The position numbers were made by a program, and so were the translations under genes. From assembly GCF_019823065.1 (NCBI RefSeq), contig NZ_CP081966.1, positions 682,001-746,000 of the forward strand: a stretch of 64,000 nucleotides of DNA. The letters are read 5' to 3'. Under the pieces are notes generated by a model, which saw only the letters and a list, made by a program, of their open reading frames with translations, had not been told where the DNA came from and ran no database searches. Origin of the DNA: Pseudomonas mosselii. GTDB taxonomy: Bacteria; Pseudomonadota; Gammaproteobacteria; Pseudomonadales; Pseudomonadaceae. Positions within the stretch are counted from its first letter, which is position 1, and each line of letters starts with the position of its first letter. Shown one piece after another: positions 53,664-63,657 of this stretch.

Positions 53664-55351
53664 TCAAGGCACCGGCAATCGTCATTCTCGGCCCGGGCAG
53701 TTTGGCTACCGCGCAGCGAATCCAGCAGCGTTATCCACAGGCCGTGATCCATGGCCTGCAAGGGCGTGTGGAGGGTGCCGACCAATACTACGCAGTCTTC
53801 GGCGACACCCTGCGCGATCTGTATCAGCAAGACACGCCGATCATCGCCTTGTGCGCGGCGGGTATTGTCATTCGCACCCTGGCGCCGCTGTTGAGCGAAA
53901 AAGGCGTCGAGCCGCCGGTGCTGGCCGTGGCCGAGGACGGCAGCGCCGTGGTGCCGCTGCTCGGTGGCCTGGGCGGGGTCAATGTCATGGCCCGCGAAAT
54001 CGGCGAGGCGCTGGGTGTCAGCGCGGCGATCACCACCAGTGGCGAGCTGCGCTTCGGCACTTGCCTGCTCAACCCGCCCGAGGGCTACGCACTGGCGGAC
54101 CTGGAGCAGGGCAAGCGTTTCGTCTCCGACCTGCTGGCGGGCGAAACCGTGCGTGTCGAAGGCGACGCGCCGTGGCTCGAGCACGCGCAGTTGCCTGCAG
54201 GTGACGATGCGCGGCGCACCATCCATGTGGGGAGCGCACTGCGTCCGGCCAGCCGTGATGAACTGCTGATCCATGCGCGTTGCGTGGTGGTGGCGGTCAC
54301 AGCCGGCAGCGCTGACCTGGCGCAACAGGTGCGGGAGGGACTGCTGCGAGCGAATATCGCCGAGCCCGCGTTGGCCTGCCTGCTGGCGAGCGAAGCCGAG
54401 ATGGCGGAGCCGACCCTGCACGAGGCTGCCCGGGCGCTGAACGTCGCCCTGCGCTTCGCCCCGGCCGCCGAGAGCCTGGAGCGGATGCTGGCTGATGCAT
54501 TGCCGCAAGCGCGTGTGGGTTCGTCCATGGGGCTCGCCCACGCCGTTGCCGCGGCACCGGTCGACATCGACCGCGTTGGCCGTCGCCGGGGGCGCCTGGC
54601 CGTGATCGGCCTGGGCCCTGGTGCCGCCGAGCTGATGGTGCCGGCGGTCAAGGCGGAGCTGGCGCGGGCGCAGGATGTGCTCGGCTACGAAACCTACGTG
54701 CGCATGGCCGGCCCCTTCCGCGACGATCAAGTGCTGCACTGCACCGACAACCGCGAAGAGATGCAGCGCGCCCGCCATGCCTTCGAGCTGGCGGCCCAGG
54801 GCCGTTCGGTGGTGGTGGTATCGTCCGGTGATCCGGGCGTATTCGCCATGGCCGCCGCAGTGCTCGAAGCGTTGCACGAGTCCAGCGACCCGGCCTGGCA
54901 GCGCGTCGAGTTGCAGATCCTGCCCGGCGTCTCGGCCTCGCTGGCCACCGCCGCGCAAGCGGGGGCACCGCTGGGGCACGATTTCTGCGTGATGTCGCTG
55001 TCGGACAACCTCAAGCCCTGGTCGATCATCGAAAAACGCCTCGACCTGGCCGCCCAGGCGGATCTGGTGCTGGCGTTCTACAACCCGATCTCCAAGGCCC
55101 GGCCTCATCAGTTGGGCGTGGCGCTGGAAGTGGTACGTCGCCATCGCGACGCAGGCACCCCCGTGGTGCTGGGCCGTGATATCGGCCGGCCGGGGCAGGC
55201 GCTGCGGGTGGTGACCCTGGGCGAGCTGCTGCCGGAGATGGTCGATATGCGCACCCTGGTGCTGGTCGGCTCCTCGACCACCTGCACCTTCCCCCGTGCC
55301 GATGGCGGCCAGTGGGTGTACACGCCGCGCTGGTACCCCGCCAAGCCTTGA
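53651..55351 (+). CDS. cobJ: Fused CbiG-CobJ (cobalt-precorrin-5A hydrolase / precorrin-3B C17-methyltransferase)
   Basis: A 566-residue fusion. Residues about 1-315 are CbiG-like ([31 protein letters not shown] and [16 protein letters not shown]), and about 320-566 are CobJ ([45 protein letters not shown]). CbiG normally opens the lactone ring in the anaerobic route; in aerobic organisms a CbiG-like part can replace CobE. The fusion is a known pseudomonad arrangement. Starts inside cobI by 13 bp. Confidence 0.92.
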   Translation: MAGMIKAPAIVILGPGSLATAQRIQQRYPQAVIHGLQGRVEGADQYYAVFGDTLRDLYQQDTPIIALCAAGIVIRTLAPLLSEKGVEPPVLAVAEDGSAVVPLLGGLGGVNVMAREIGEALGVSAAITTSGELRFGTCLLNPPEGYALADLEQGKRFVSDLLAGETVRVEGDAPWLEHAQLPAGDDARRTIHVGSALRPASRDELLIHARCVVVAVTAGSADLAQQVREGLLRANIAEPALACLLASEAEMAEPTLHEAARALNVALRFAPAAESLERMLADALPQARVGSSMGLAHAVAAAPVDIDRVGRRRGRLAVIGLGPGAAELMVPAVKAELARAQDVLGYETYVRMAGPFRDDQVLHCTDNREEMQRARHAFELAAQGRSVVVVSSGDPGVFAMAAAVLEALHESSDPAWQRVELQILPGVSASLATAAQAGAPLGHDFCVMSLSDNLKPWSIIEKRLDLAAQADLVLAFYNPISKARPHQLGVALEVVRRHRDAGTPVVLGRDIGRPGQALRVVTLGELLPEMVDMRTLVLVGSSTTCTFPRADGGQWVYTPRWYPAKP

Positions 55352-55363
55352 GCGAAGCCGGGG

Positions 55364-55960
55364 TCAGGGCAGCAGGTAGCCCTTGATCCCGGTGAAGATG
55401 ATCTGCGCCGCCAGGGCGCAGACGAACAGTCCCATCAGGCGGCTGACGATCTGCAGGCCCTGGTCGCCGAGCAGCCGCTCGATACGGTGCGAGAGGTACA
55501 GCACCAGGCCGACGGTGAAGCTGGCCAGGGCGATGCTGACGATGGCCAGCAGCTTGTCGTCCCAGTGCGGCTGGCCCACCCCCATCACCAGCAGTGCACC
55601 GATGGTGCCCGGGCCGACGGTGAGCGGAATGGTCAGCGGCACGATGGTCACGTCCTGCTGCACGTTGTCAGTCTGCACAGCCGACTTGCCCTGGGCCATG
55701 CCCAGCGCCGAGATGAACAGCACCGAGCCCGCGCCGATGCGGAAGGCGTCGGCGGTGATGCCGAATACCCCGAAGATCACCCGCCCGAACAAGTACAGCA
55801 GCACGCTGGCGACCAGCGTGGCAATGGCCACCCGCCAGGCCAGTTGCTTGCGTTCCTTGCTGGAGTGGCCGCGGGTCAGGCCGATGAAACATGAGAGCAC
55901 GAAGAACGGGCTGTAGAGCACGAGCATCTTCAGGTAGACGCTGAACAACTCATGGAGCAT
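55364..55960 (-). CDS. MarC family inner-membrane protein
   Basis: A 198-residue protein with six predicted helices (VYLKMLVLYSPFFVLSCFIGLTRG opening; VPLTIPLTVGPGTIGALLVMG, about 110-130). MarC/YchE-type proteins were once linked to antibiotic resistance but have no proven function. ATG at 55960 was chosen as MLHELFSVYLK; upstream in-frame ATG at 56002 lacks family residues. Convergent with cobJ, 12 bp apart. Confidence 0.85.
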   Translation of the reverse strand: MLHELFSVYLKMLVLYSPFFVLSCFIGLTRGHSSKERKQLAWRVAIATLVASVLLYLFGRVIFGVFGITADAFRIGAGSVLFISALGMAQGKSAVQTDNVQQDVTIVPLTIPLTVGPGTIGALLVMGVGQPHWDDKLLAIVSIALASFTVGLVLYLSHRIERLLGDQGLQIVSRLMGLFVCALAAQIIFTGIKGYLLP

Positions 55961-56031
55961 GGGGGCGGGTCCGCGACGGGATAGGTGGCACCTGTATAGC
56001 ACGGAACCTGCGGGATGGGCGCGGGCTTCTC

Positions 56032-58797
56032 TCAGGCCAGCGGGTCAGACACTACCTGACGCTGCCCCGCCCAGAACTGGATCAGCTCACGCAATTGCGA
56101 CAGCTCCACCGGCTTGGCCATGTGCCCATCCATGCCGGCCAGGCGCGCCCGCTCCTTGTGTTCGTTGAGAATGTGCGCGGTCAGCGCCACCACCGGGGTG
56201 CGCGGACGCTGGTTGGCGGTTTCCCAGGCACGCAGCTGCTGGGTGGCTGAGAAGCCGTCGAGTACCGGCATCTCGCAGTCCATCAGCACCAGGTCGTAGT
56301 GCCTGGCCTTCATCGCCTGCAGGGCTTCCTCGCCGTTGCTGGCGGTGTCCGGCTCGAGGTTGAGCTTGCCGAGCATGCCGCGGATGACCTTGGTCGAGAT
56401 GCTGTTGTCCTCGGCCACCAGGATGCGGAAGTCGCCGGGCAGGTCCAATGGCACCGGGCTGCCGGCCGGCAGCGGCGGCGCGGTCTGCTCGCGGCCGCGC
56501 AGGGCGAGCTCCTCGGCGAGGGTGGTCTTGAGCGTGTAGCCGGCCACCGGCTTGGCGAGGATGCGCTTGACCCCGGCGTTGCGGGCGATGATCTTGCTCG
56601 GCGCATTGCTGATGCCGGTAAGCATGACCACCAGGATATCGTGGTTCAGGCTCGGGTCTTCCTTGATCTTGGCCGCCAGCTGCATGCCGGTCATGCCGGG
56701 CATGTTCTGGTCCAGCAGCACCGCGTCGAAGTAGTCGCGCAGGTGCGCCTTGGTACGCAGCAACGCCAGCGCTTCCTTGCCCGACGGCACCGCGCTGACG
56801 TTCATGCCCCAGGCGCTGCACTGCTGCACCAGTACCTTGCGGCAGGTATCGTTGTCGTCGACCACCAGCACCCGCGCATCGCGCAAAGGGCTGTCGAGGT
56901 CGGTGGCCGGCTGCTCCAGGCGCAGCGGGTCCAGCGGCAGGGTCAGCCACAGGGTGTTGCCCATGCTGGTGCTGGTCTTGATGCCGAACTCGCCTTGCAT
57001 CAGGCCGATCAGCTGCTTGGCGATCACCAGGCCCAAGTGGCCGCCGAGCTTGTTGCTGGAGAGGAAGTGGCGGCTGTGCAGTTCGGCCTGTAGCAGGGCA
57101 TCGCGCTCGGCGGGCGGCATGGGCTCGCCGCTGTCCTGCACGGCAATGCGCAAGCGCGGGCTGTCGCCGCGTTGGTCGAGGGCCACCACCAGCAGGATCT
57201 CGCCCTGGGTGGTGTTTTTCAGGGCGTTGTCCAGCAGACTCGACAGGGCCTGGCGCAGGCGTGTCGGGTCGCCGCTGACGACCCTGGGCACCTGAGGCTG
57301 GGTGAAGCTGATCAACTCGATGTTCTGCTGCTCGGCCTTGGCCCGGAAGATGTTCAGGCAATCCTCGATCAGGGCATTGAGGTCGAACTGCACATCGTCC
57401 AGTTCGATCTGCCGCGACTCGAGCTTGGAGATGTCGAGGATTTCGTTGATCAGGGTGAGCAGTTCGTTGCCGGCGCTGTGGATGGTTTGTACGTAGTCGC
57501 GCTGTTTAACCGACAGCGGCGTGCCCAGCAGCAGCTCGGTCATGCCCAGCACACCGTTCATGGGGGTGCGGATCTCGTGGCTGATCTTGGCCAGGAACTC
57601 GGCCTTGGCGTTGATCTCGGCATCGCTGGCGGCCAGGGCGCGGCTGGCGCGGAAACGCTCCTCGCTGATCCGGCGCAGGCGTTCGCTGACCGCGAGGTTG
57701 AGCAGCAGGCCGCTGACCACCGTCAGCGCCATGAGGATGCACAGCAGCCAGGGCGTGGGGGTGCGGGTCAGGCCCAGCAGGGCCGGCAGCAGCACCAGGC
57801 CGCCGAGGTTGAATACCAGCATCGCCACGGTGAACAACCGCGCCGGACCGTAGCCCTTGTACCAGTGATAGCTGCTGACCAGCAGCATGCTCAGGCTGCC
57901 CAGTGCGAGCAGGGCGTAGGTCATCAGGTTCAGCGGCAGCGTGTCGACGAACAGCAGCACCATGCCGCTGACCGCTGCCACCACCATTTCCATGTGCAGC
58001 AGGCGGTTGAGCCGCGCCGAACTGCAGGGAGAGAAGAAATGCAGGGTGAAGTACAGCCCGGCCAGGCCCGCCAGCACCAGGGTCAGGTAGGCCGCCGGCG
58101 TTTGCGCGCTGTGCCACAGCTGACTCCACGGGCCAGTGAGATTGAGCAGGATCAGCGCGCTGAGCAGCATCAGGCCGTGGTACAGCGCCAGGACCAGCGT
58201 GGTGCTGGAGCGTGAATAGGCGAAGCGGATCAGGTTGTGCAGGATCAGCATCACCAGCCCGCCGAACAGCAGGCCGAACAGCAGCGACTGGCGCTGGTCG
58301 GCGGCGGCGTGGGCGGTGGACTCGACGCTGATGGCAGGGCGCAACTGGTGTTCGGAGACCAGTCGCAGGTAGATGTCCAGTGGCTGGCTGCTGTGCGGCA
58401 GCGGCAGCACATGGTCCCGGCCGCGCTGGGTCGGGCTCAGGCCATCGCCCTGGCGCCCATGGTGCAACTGGCGCAGCAGCTTGCCGCCTTCGAGGGCGTA
58501 GAGGTCCAGGCGCGACAAGTCGGGGGCGAAGATGCGGACCAGTTGCTCCTGGTCGTGCGGTTCCAGGCGATAGTGCAGCCAGAGTGCCTGGTCGGGGAGG
58601 GCGGCATCCAGTTCGTCGAGGGCCAGGGGGCTGAACTGGTTGCGGTAACGCTCGGAGCGTACATCGGACAATTGCAGGTTGCCCTGTTCATCGAGCAGCG
58701 CCGACCAGCCTGCGGCCTGTTCGGCGTGTGCCGGGAGCAGGCAGAGCAGGGTCAGCAGGCTGACGATCAGGGCTATGGCAATCCGAAGCCGACGCAC
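56032..58797 (-). CDS. Hybrid sensor histidine kinase with 7TMR-DISM input and two receiver domains
   Basis: A 921-residue kinase. Signal peptide (about 1-25), periplasmic 7TMR-DISMED2 domain (about 35-165), seven-helix 7TM module (about 170-385), HisKA with phospho-acceptor His407 (HEIRTPMNG), HATPase-c (about 510-640), receiver 1 with Asp696 (LLDQNMPG) and receiver 2 with Asp840 (LMDCEMPVLDG). The same layout of 7TMR-DISM plus kinase is found in LadS/RetS, which control the Gac/Rsm pathway in pseudomonads; RetS has two receivers but its kinase departs from consensus. No cognate regulator is adjacent, so the output is inferred. Confidence 0.9.
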   Translation of the reverse strand: MRRLRIAIALIVSLLTLLCLLPAHAEQAAGWSALLDEQGNLQLSDVRSERYRNQFSPLALDELDAALPDQALWLHYRLEPHDQEQLVRIFAPDLSRLDLYALEGGKLLRQLHHGRQGDGLSPTQRGRDHVLPLPHSSQPLDIYLRLVSEHQLRPAISVESTAHAAADQRQSLLFGLLFGGLVMLILHNLIRFAYSRSSTTLVLALYHGLMLLSALILLNLTGPWSQLWHSAQTPAAYLTLVLAGLAGLYFTLHFFSPCSSARLNRLLHMEMVVAAVSGMVLLFVDTLPLNLMTYALLALGSLSMLLVSSYHWYKGYGPARLFTVAMLVFNLGGLVLLPALLGLTRTPTPWLLCILMALTVVSGLLLNLAVSERLRRISEERFRASRALAASDAEINAKAEFLAKISHEIRTPMNGVLGMTELLLGTPLSVKQRDYVQTIHSAGNELLTLINEILDISKLESRQIELDDVQFDLNALIEDCLNIFRAKAEQQNIELISFTQPQVPRVVSGDPTRLRQALSSLLDNALKNTTQGEILLVVALDQRGDSPRLRIAVQDSGEPMPPAERDALLQAELHSRHFLSSNKLGGHLGLVIAKQLIGLMQGEFGIKTSTSMGNTLWLTLPLDPLRLEQPATDLDSPLRDARVLVVDDNDTCRKVLVQQCSAWGMNVSAVPSGKEALALLRTKAHLRDYFDAVLLDQNMPGMTGMQLAAKIKEDPSLNHDILVVMLTGISNAPSKIIARNAGVKRILAKPVAGYTLKTTLAEELALRGREQTAPPLPAGSPVPLDLPGDFRILVAEDNSISTKVIRGMLGKLNLEPDTASNGEEALQAMKARHYDLVLMDCEMPVLDGFSATQQLRAWETANQRPRTPVVALTAHILNEHKERARLAGMDGHMAKPVELSQLRELIQFWAGQRQVVSDPLA

Positions 58798-58863
58798 GAC
58801 GAAATCCCTTCTTAGCTAATGTGCCGGATAACAACTATGCGCGGCGCGCCAAGGCGAAGGCAA

Positions 58864-58881
58864 GGCCCCGGCGGGGCCTTG
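58864..58881. terminator. GC-rich stem-loop between the kinase gene and purD
   Basis: AAGGCCCC-gg-CGGGGCCTT-like palindrome (approximately 58862-58881) lies in the short gap after purD (minus strand), just upstream of the kinase start at 58797. No T tract follows on the minus strand, so termination efficiency is uncertain. Confidence 0.4.
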
Positions 58882-58933
58882 ACGACGAGCCGAAGGCCGC
58901 GTGCGCGGAGCGCCACGGCCGTTCGGTACCTTT

Positions 58934-60229
58934 TTACTGCTGGTGCTCACCGCGCTCGCGGGCGATGGCCCGGTAGCCGATGTCGGTGCGGTAGAAGCTG
59001 GCGTCCCACTTGACCTGTTCGGCCAGGCGGTAGGCCTGCTGCTGGGCGGCCTCGACGGTGTCGCCCATGGCGGTGGCGCAGAGCACGCGGCCGCCAGCGG
59101 TGACCACCTGGCCGTTCTTCAACGCGGTACCGGCGTGGAACACCTTGCCTTCAAGCTTGGCGGCGGCATCCAGGCCGCTGATCGCGGCGCCCTTGGCGTA
59201 GTCGCCCGGGTAGCCGCCAGCCGCCAGCACCACGCCCAGGCTCGGACGCGGGTCCCACTGGGCCTCGACCTTGTCCAGGGCCTTGGCGAAGGCGGCTTCG
59301 ACCAGCAGTACCAGGCTCGACTCCAGGCGCAGCATGACCGGCTGGGTCTCCGGGTCGCCGAAGCGGCAGTTGAACTCGATGACCTTGGGGTTGCCCGCCT
59401 TGTCGATCATCAGGCCGGCATACAGGAAGCCGGTGTAGACATTGCCTTCCTCGGCCATGCCGCGCACGGTCGGCCAGATTACCTGGTCCATCACGCGCTG
59501 GTGCACGTCGGCGGTGACCACCGGGGCAGGGGAGTAGGCGCCCATGCCACCGGTGTTCGGGCCGGTGTCCTGGTTGCCGACGCGCTTGTGGTCCTGGCTG
59601 GTGGCCATGGGCAGCACGTTGTGGCCGTCGACCATGACGATGAAGCTGGCTTCCTCGCCGTCGAGGAACTCTTCGATCACCACCCGCGAACCGGCTTCGC
59701 CGAAGGCATTGCCGGCGAGCATGTCGCGCACGGCGTCTTCGGCTTCCTGCAGGGTCATGGCGACGATCACGCCCTTGCCGGCGGCCAGGCCGTCGGCCTT
59801 GATCACGATCGGCGCGCCTTTCTCACGCAGGTAGGCCAGGGCCGGCTCGATCTCGGTGAAGTTCTGGTAGTCGGCGGTCGGGATCTTGTGACGGGCCAGG
59901 AAATCCTTGGTGAAGGCCTTGGAGCCTTCCAGCTGGGCCGCGCCCTTGGTCGGACCGAAGCAGTCCAGGTTGCGGCTGCGGAACAGGTCGACGACGCCGA
60001 GCACCAGCGGCGCTTCCGGGCCGACGATGGTCAGGTCGACGTTGTTCTCGGCGAAGTCGGCCAGTTGCTCCAGGGCGGTGACGTCGATGGCGACGTTCTC
60101 GCACTTGGCTTCGGTGGCGGTGCCGGCGTTGCCCGGGGCAACGAAGACTTTCTCGACGCGTGGGTCCTGGGCGACTTTCCAGGCCAGGGCGTGTTCACGA
60201 CCGCCGCTGCCGATGATCAAAACTTTCAT
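58934..60229 (-). CDS. purD: Phosphoribosylamine-glycine ligase
   Basis: Second enzyme of purine synthesis, making GAR from phosphoribosylamine, glycine and ATP. The 431-residue ATP-grasp protein starts MKVLIIGSGGREHALAWK, with VIKADGLAAGKGVIVA (Lys/Gly ATP-grasp loop), GMGAYSPAPV and FNCRFGDPETQP. ATG at 60229 chosen by family; the open frame continues upstream through the inter-gene structure. Follows purH on the same strand. Confidence 0.95.
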   Translation of the reverse strand: MKVLIIGSGGREHALAWKVAQDPRVEKVFVAPGNAGTATEAKCENVAIDVTALEQLADFAENNVDLTIVGPEAPLVLGVVDLFRSRNLDCFGPTKGAAQLEGSKAFTKDFLARHKIPTADYQNFTEIEPALAYLREKGAPIVIKADGLAAGKGVIVAMTLQEAEDAVRDMLAGNAFGEAGSRVVIEEFLDGEEASFIVMVDGHNVLPMATSQDHKRVGNQDTGPNTGGMGAYSPAPVVTADVHQRVMDQVIWPTVRGMAEEGNVYTGFLYAGLMIDKAGNPKVIEFNCRFGDPETQPVMLRLESSLVLLVEAAFAKALDKVEAQWDPRPSLGVVLAAGGYPGDYAKGAAISGLDAAAKLEGKVFHAGTALKNGQVVTAGGRVLCATAMGDTVEAAQQQAYRLAEQVKWDASFYRTDIGYRAIARERGEHQQ

Positions 60230-60288
60230 GTCAAAACCTCGAATTCTTTCGGACGGGAGGCAAGGCCTCACGCTGTACGAGGTCGCAA

Positions 60289-60391
60289 TGAAGCAGGTAG
60301 ATGCAAGGCGGGGCCGGTTCCGATGAGCGGAGTTGCCTTCTGGCAATGAGCATCAGCGGAACCGGCCCCAACGCAGCAGATGCCTGCTTCA
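60289..60391 (-). ncRNA. Long nested hairpin between purH and purD
   Basis: In the 182-bp gap between purH and purD: an outer 9-bp stem (60289-60297 with 60383-60391: TGAAGCAGG/CCTGCTTCA), a middle 13-bp stem (60310-60322 with 60357-60369: GGGGCCGGTTCCG/CGGAACCGGCCCC), and an apical TTGCC-ttct-GGCAA stem (60333-60346). All helices are perfect. No T tract, so not a classic terminator. It could be an attenuator, an RNase III site, or a processed RNA. Confidence 0.6.
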
Positions 60392-60411
60392 GTGCGGCCG
60401 ATTGCCGTAAA

Positions 60412-62019
60412 TCAGTGGCGGAAGTGGCGCATGCCGGTGAACACCATCGCAATGCCGGCTTCGTCGGCAGCGGCGATAACTTCGGCATCACGCATCGAGC
60501 CACCCGGCTGGATCACGGCGCTGATACCCACTTTAGCCGCATTGTCGATGCCGTCGCGGAACGGGAAGAACGCGTCCGAGGCCATCACCGCGCCCTGCAC
60601 CTGCAGACCGGCGTGCTCGGCCTTGATCGCGGCAATGCGCGCGGAGTTGACGCGGCTCATCTGGCCGGCGCCGACGCCGATGGTCTGGCGGTTCTTGGCG
60701 TAGACGATGGCGTTGGACTTGACGAACTTGGCCACTTTCCAGGCGAAGACCAGGTCGTGGACCTCCTGCTCGGTCGGTGCGCGCTGGGTGACGATCTTCA
60801 GGTCGTCGGCGCTGATCATGCCGATATCGCGGCTCTGCACCAGCAGGCCACCGTTGACGCGTTTGAAGTCCCAACCGGCGGCGCGCTCGGCTGGCCACTC
60901 GCCGCACTCCAGCAGGCGTACGTTCTGCTTGGCGGCCACGACTTCGCGGGCGGCCTGGGAGATTGTCGGGGCGATGATCACTTCGACGAACTGACGTTCG
61001 ACGATAGCTTTGGCGGTTTCGCCGTCCAGTTCGCGGTTGAAGGCGATGATGCCGCCGAAGGCCGATTCGGTATCGGTGGCGTAGGCCAGGTCATAGGCCT
61101 TGCGGATGCCGCCCTCATCTTCAGGCACCACGGCCACGCCGCATGGGTTGGCGTGCTTGACGATGACGCAGGCCGGCTTGACGAAGCTCTTCACGCACTC
61201 CAGCGCGGCGTCGGTGTCGGCCACGTTGTTGAACGACAGCTCCTTGCCTTGCAGCTGGATCGCGGTGGAGATGCTGGCCTCGCCCTTCTTGGCCTCGACG
61301 TAGAACGCCGCGCTCTGGTGCGGGTTCTCGCCGTAGCGCATTTCCTGGGCTTTGACGAACTGACTGTTGAAGGTGCGCGGGAATTCGCTGCGGCCTTCGG
61401 TCGACAGGGTCTGCTTGGCCTGGTCGATGGTGCCCATGTAGTTGGCGATCATGCCGTCGTAGGCGGCAGTGTGCTCGAACGCCTTGAGCATCAGGTCGAA
61501 GCGCTGGGCGTAGGTCAGGCCACCGGCCTTGAGGCCCTCGACGATACCGGCGTAGTCACCAGTGTTGACCACGATGGCCACGTCTTTGTGGTTTTTCGCT
61601 GCCGAACGGACCATGGTCGGGCCGCCAATGTCGATGTTCTCGATGGCGGTCGGCAGGTCGCAGCCCGGCTTGCTGATGGTGGCTTCGAACGGGTACAGGT
61701 TGACCGCGACCAGGTCGATCGGCTTGATGCCGTGCTCGTTCATGATGGCGTCGTCGGTGCCGCGACGGCCGAGGATGCCGCCGTGGATCTTCGGATGCAG
61801 GGTCTTGACCCGGCCGTCCATCATTTCGGCGAAGCCGGTGTAATCGGCCACTTCCACCGCGCTCACGCCATTGTCCTTGAGCAGCTTGTAGGTGCCGCCG
61901 GTGGACAGGATCTCGACACCGAGCTGTTGCAGCTCACGGGCGAATTCGAGGATACCGGTCTTGTCGGAGACGCTGATCAGGGCGCGGCGGATCGGCAGGC
62001 GGGTAGTCTGGTCGGTCAT
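60412..62019 (-). CDS. purH: Bifunctional AICAR transformylase/IMP cyclohydrolase
   Basis: Final two steps of IMP synthesis. The 535-residue protein begins with the MGS-like IMP cyclohydrolase domain ([22 protein letters not shown], about 1-150, with HGGILGRRG) and continues into the transformylase domain ([24 protein letters not shown], about 200-535). Start at 62019 ([11 protein letters not shown]) has GGAA upstream and matches the usual length; an ATG four codons upstream is less likely. Confidence 0.96.
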   Translation of the reverse strand: MTDQTTRLPIRRALISVSDKTGILEFARELQQLGVEILSTGGTYKLLKDNGVSAVEVADYTGFAEMMDGRVKTLHPKIHGGILGRRGTDDAIMNEHGIKPIDLVAVNLYPFEATISKPGCDLPTAIENIDIGGPTMVRSAAKNHKDVAIVVNTGDYAGIVEGLKAGGLTYAQRFDLMLKAFEHTAAYDGMIANYMGTIDQAKQTLSTEGRSEFPRTFNSQFVKAQEMRYGENPHQSAAFYVEAKKGEASISTAIQLQGKELSFNNVADTDAALECVKSFVKPACVIVKHANPCGVAVVPEDEGGIRKAYDLAYATDTESAFGGIIAFNRELDGETAKAIVERQFVEVIIAPTISQAAREVVAAKQNVRLLECGEWPAERAAGWDFKRVNGGLLVQSRDIGMISADDLKIVTQRAPTEQEVHDLVFAWKVAKFVKSNAIVYAKNRQTIGVGAGQMSRVNSARIAAIKAEHAGLQVQGAVMASDAFFPFRDGIDNAAKVGISAVIQPGGSMRDAEVIAAADEAGIAMVFTGMRHFRH

Positions 62020-62048
62020 TTCAGATTCCATAACGCGGTGGAGTCAGC

Positions 62049-62080
62049 AAAAAAGGCGCCTCTTTGCATGAGCGCCTTTT
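62049..62080 (-). terminator. Rho-independent terminator of the dusB-fis operon
   Basis: AAAAGGCGC (62051-62059) pairs with GCGCCTTTT (62072-62080). Read on the minus strand, the stem is followed by six T (complement of the A run 62049-62054). It lies 19 bp after the fis stop and before purH. Confidence 0.88.
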
Positions 62081-62098
62081 CTGGTTGGGGTTCTGGCC

Positions 62099-62419
62099 TT
62101 ACAACAGATCGTACTGCTTGAGCTTCTTGCGCAGCGTGCCTCGGTTGAGTCCGAGCATCTCGCTGGCCTTGGTCTGGTTGCCCTTGACGTAGTTCATCAC
62201 GCATTCGAGCAAGGGCGCCTCGACTTCCGAGAGCACCAGGTTGTACACGTCCGTGACGGTAGCGCCTTCCAGGTGGGCGAAGTAGTTGTGCAGCGCCTTC
62301 TCGACGCTGTCGCGCAGGGTCTGGCCCTCCTCGCTCGGCGTGTTCAGGTGCTGCTTGAGGTTGGCGTTGTCGCTCACGGGCGTTGTTCCACTCACTAATG
62401 TCTCGGTCATCATCGTCAT
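62099..62419 (-). CDS. fis: DNA-binding protein Fis
   Basis: Nucleoid protein that bends DNA and controls rRNA promoters, recombination and growth-phase genes. The 106-residue product ends with the Fis helix-turn-helix [27 protein letters not shown]; the last residues match Fis of other pseudomonads. The true start is ATG 62419, whose first base lies within the dusB stop (ATGA), so the long upstream frame is not part of it. dusB-fis is the standard operon of gammaproteobacteria. Confidence 0.96.
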   Translation of the reverse strand: MTMMTETLVSGTTPVSDNANLKQHLNTPSEEGQTLRDSVEKALHNYFAHLEGATVTDVYNLVLSEVEAPLLECVMNYVKGNQTKASEMLGLNRGTLRKKLKQYDLL

Positions 62420-63429
62420 GCGGCCACCCCTTGTTCGTCCTCTGTCCCAAGGCTCTGTCGACGTTCGGCGAAAAACGCCTGAACGTTGGCGCACTGCGCT
62501 TGTGTGTCTTCCAAAGCGTTGAACCGGCTGCGGAACTCCTTGCCGCCGGGTCGGGTCGCCAGGTACCAGCCCACGTGCTTGCGGGCGATACGCACGCCCA
62601 TCACATCGCCGTAGAAGGCGTGCAGCGCAGCCAGGTGCTCCAGCAGAATGCGTTCCACTTCGTCCAGCGCCGGTGCGGGCAAATGCTCGCCCGTGCGCAG
62701 GTAATGCTCGATCTCGCGGAAAATCCACGGCCGCCCCTGGGCGGCACGGCCGATCAGCAGGCCGTCGGCACCGGTGGCGTGCAGCACCGCCCGGGCCTTT
62801 TCCGGCGAGGTGATGTCGCCGTTGGCAAATACCGGGATCGACACCGCCTGCTTGATCGCGGCGATGGTGTCGTACTCGGCGTCACCGGTGTACAGGTCGG
62901 CGCGTGTGCGGCCATGCACCGCCAGCGCCTGGATGCCGGCCTGTTCGGCGATCTTCGCCACATTCAGGCCGTTCTTGCTCGCCCGGTCCCAGCCGGTGCG
63001 GATCTTCAGCGTCACCGGGACGTCCACGGCGCCGACGACGGCGTGGAGGATCTCGGTGACCAAGGCTTCATCTCTCAATAAAGCAGAGCCTGCGGCCTTG
63101 TTGCAGACTTTTTTCGCTGGGCAACCCATGTTGATGTCGATGATCTGGGCGCCGGCCTCGACGTTGGCCCGGGCCGCCTCGGCCATCATCTGCGCGTCGC
63201 CGCCGGCGATCTGCACCGAGCGCGGCTCGGGATCACCTTCGTGGATGCGGCGCAGGCTCGACTTGCGGCTGTTCCACAGGCGCATGTCGCTGGAGACCAT
63301 CTCGGAGACCACCATGCCCGCCCCGAGGCGTTTGCACAGGGTGCGAAAAGGCTGGTCCGTGACGCCGGCCATGGGAGCCAGGATCAGGTTGTTCTGCAGT
63401 GTGTAAGGGCCGATGCGTACCGCCGACAT
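62416..63429 (-). CDS. dusB: tRNA-dihydrouridine synthase B
   Basis: FMN-dependent reduction of specific uridines in tRNA. The 337-residue TIM-barrel protein starts [29 protein letters not shown] and has the [21 protein letters not shown] signature with the catalytic Cys. C-terminal helical domain from about 240. First gene of dusB-fis; co-expression with fis is a conserved arrangement. Confidence 0.96.
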   Translation of the reverse strand: MSAVRIGPYTLQNNLILAPMAGVTDQPFRTLCKRLGAGMVVSEMVSSDMRLWNSRKSSLRRIHEGDPEPRSVQIAGGDAQMMAEAARANVEAGAQIIDINMGCPAKKVCNKAAGSALLRDEALVTEILHAVVGAVDVPVTLKIRTGWDRASKNGLNVAKIAEQAGIQALAVHGRTRADLYTGDAEYDTIAAIKQAVSIPVFANGDITSPEKARAVLHATGADGLLIGRAAQGRPWIFREIEHYLRTGEHLPAPALDEVERILLEHLAALHAFYGDVMGVRIARKHVGWYLATRPGGKEFRSRFNALEDTQAQCANVQAFFAERRQSLGTEDEQGVAA

Positions 63430-63594
63430 AGGTGTTCCCTGTTGTGGGGCCGAATCATTGGAGTTCGAAAAAGGGATGGCATGATACCCGCTCTCGATGA
63501 CCGGATAAAGATGAATCTGGATAAAATCTGAACAGTTGCGGCGTTATGACCGATGCCGCGGGTACTGGAAATTCAGCACGTTGCGCTGAACCTG

Positions 63595-63611
63595 GGGCCG
63601 CTTTGCGGCCC
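63595..63611. terminator. Stem-loop between the DUF3426 gene and dusB
   Basis: GGGCCGC-TTT-GCGGCCC, a perfect 7-bp stem in the 228-bp gap. Another imperfect inverted repeat (GCTGGCAAGCCAG) follows. Likely the 3' end of the upstream operon before the dusB promoter. Confidence 0.55.
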
Positions 63612-63657
63612 GTTCGCAACGCTGGCAAGCCAGTAGGGCGGGCTTGCCGCCGGTCGC

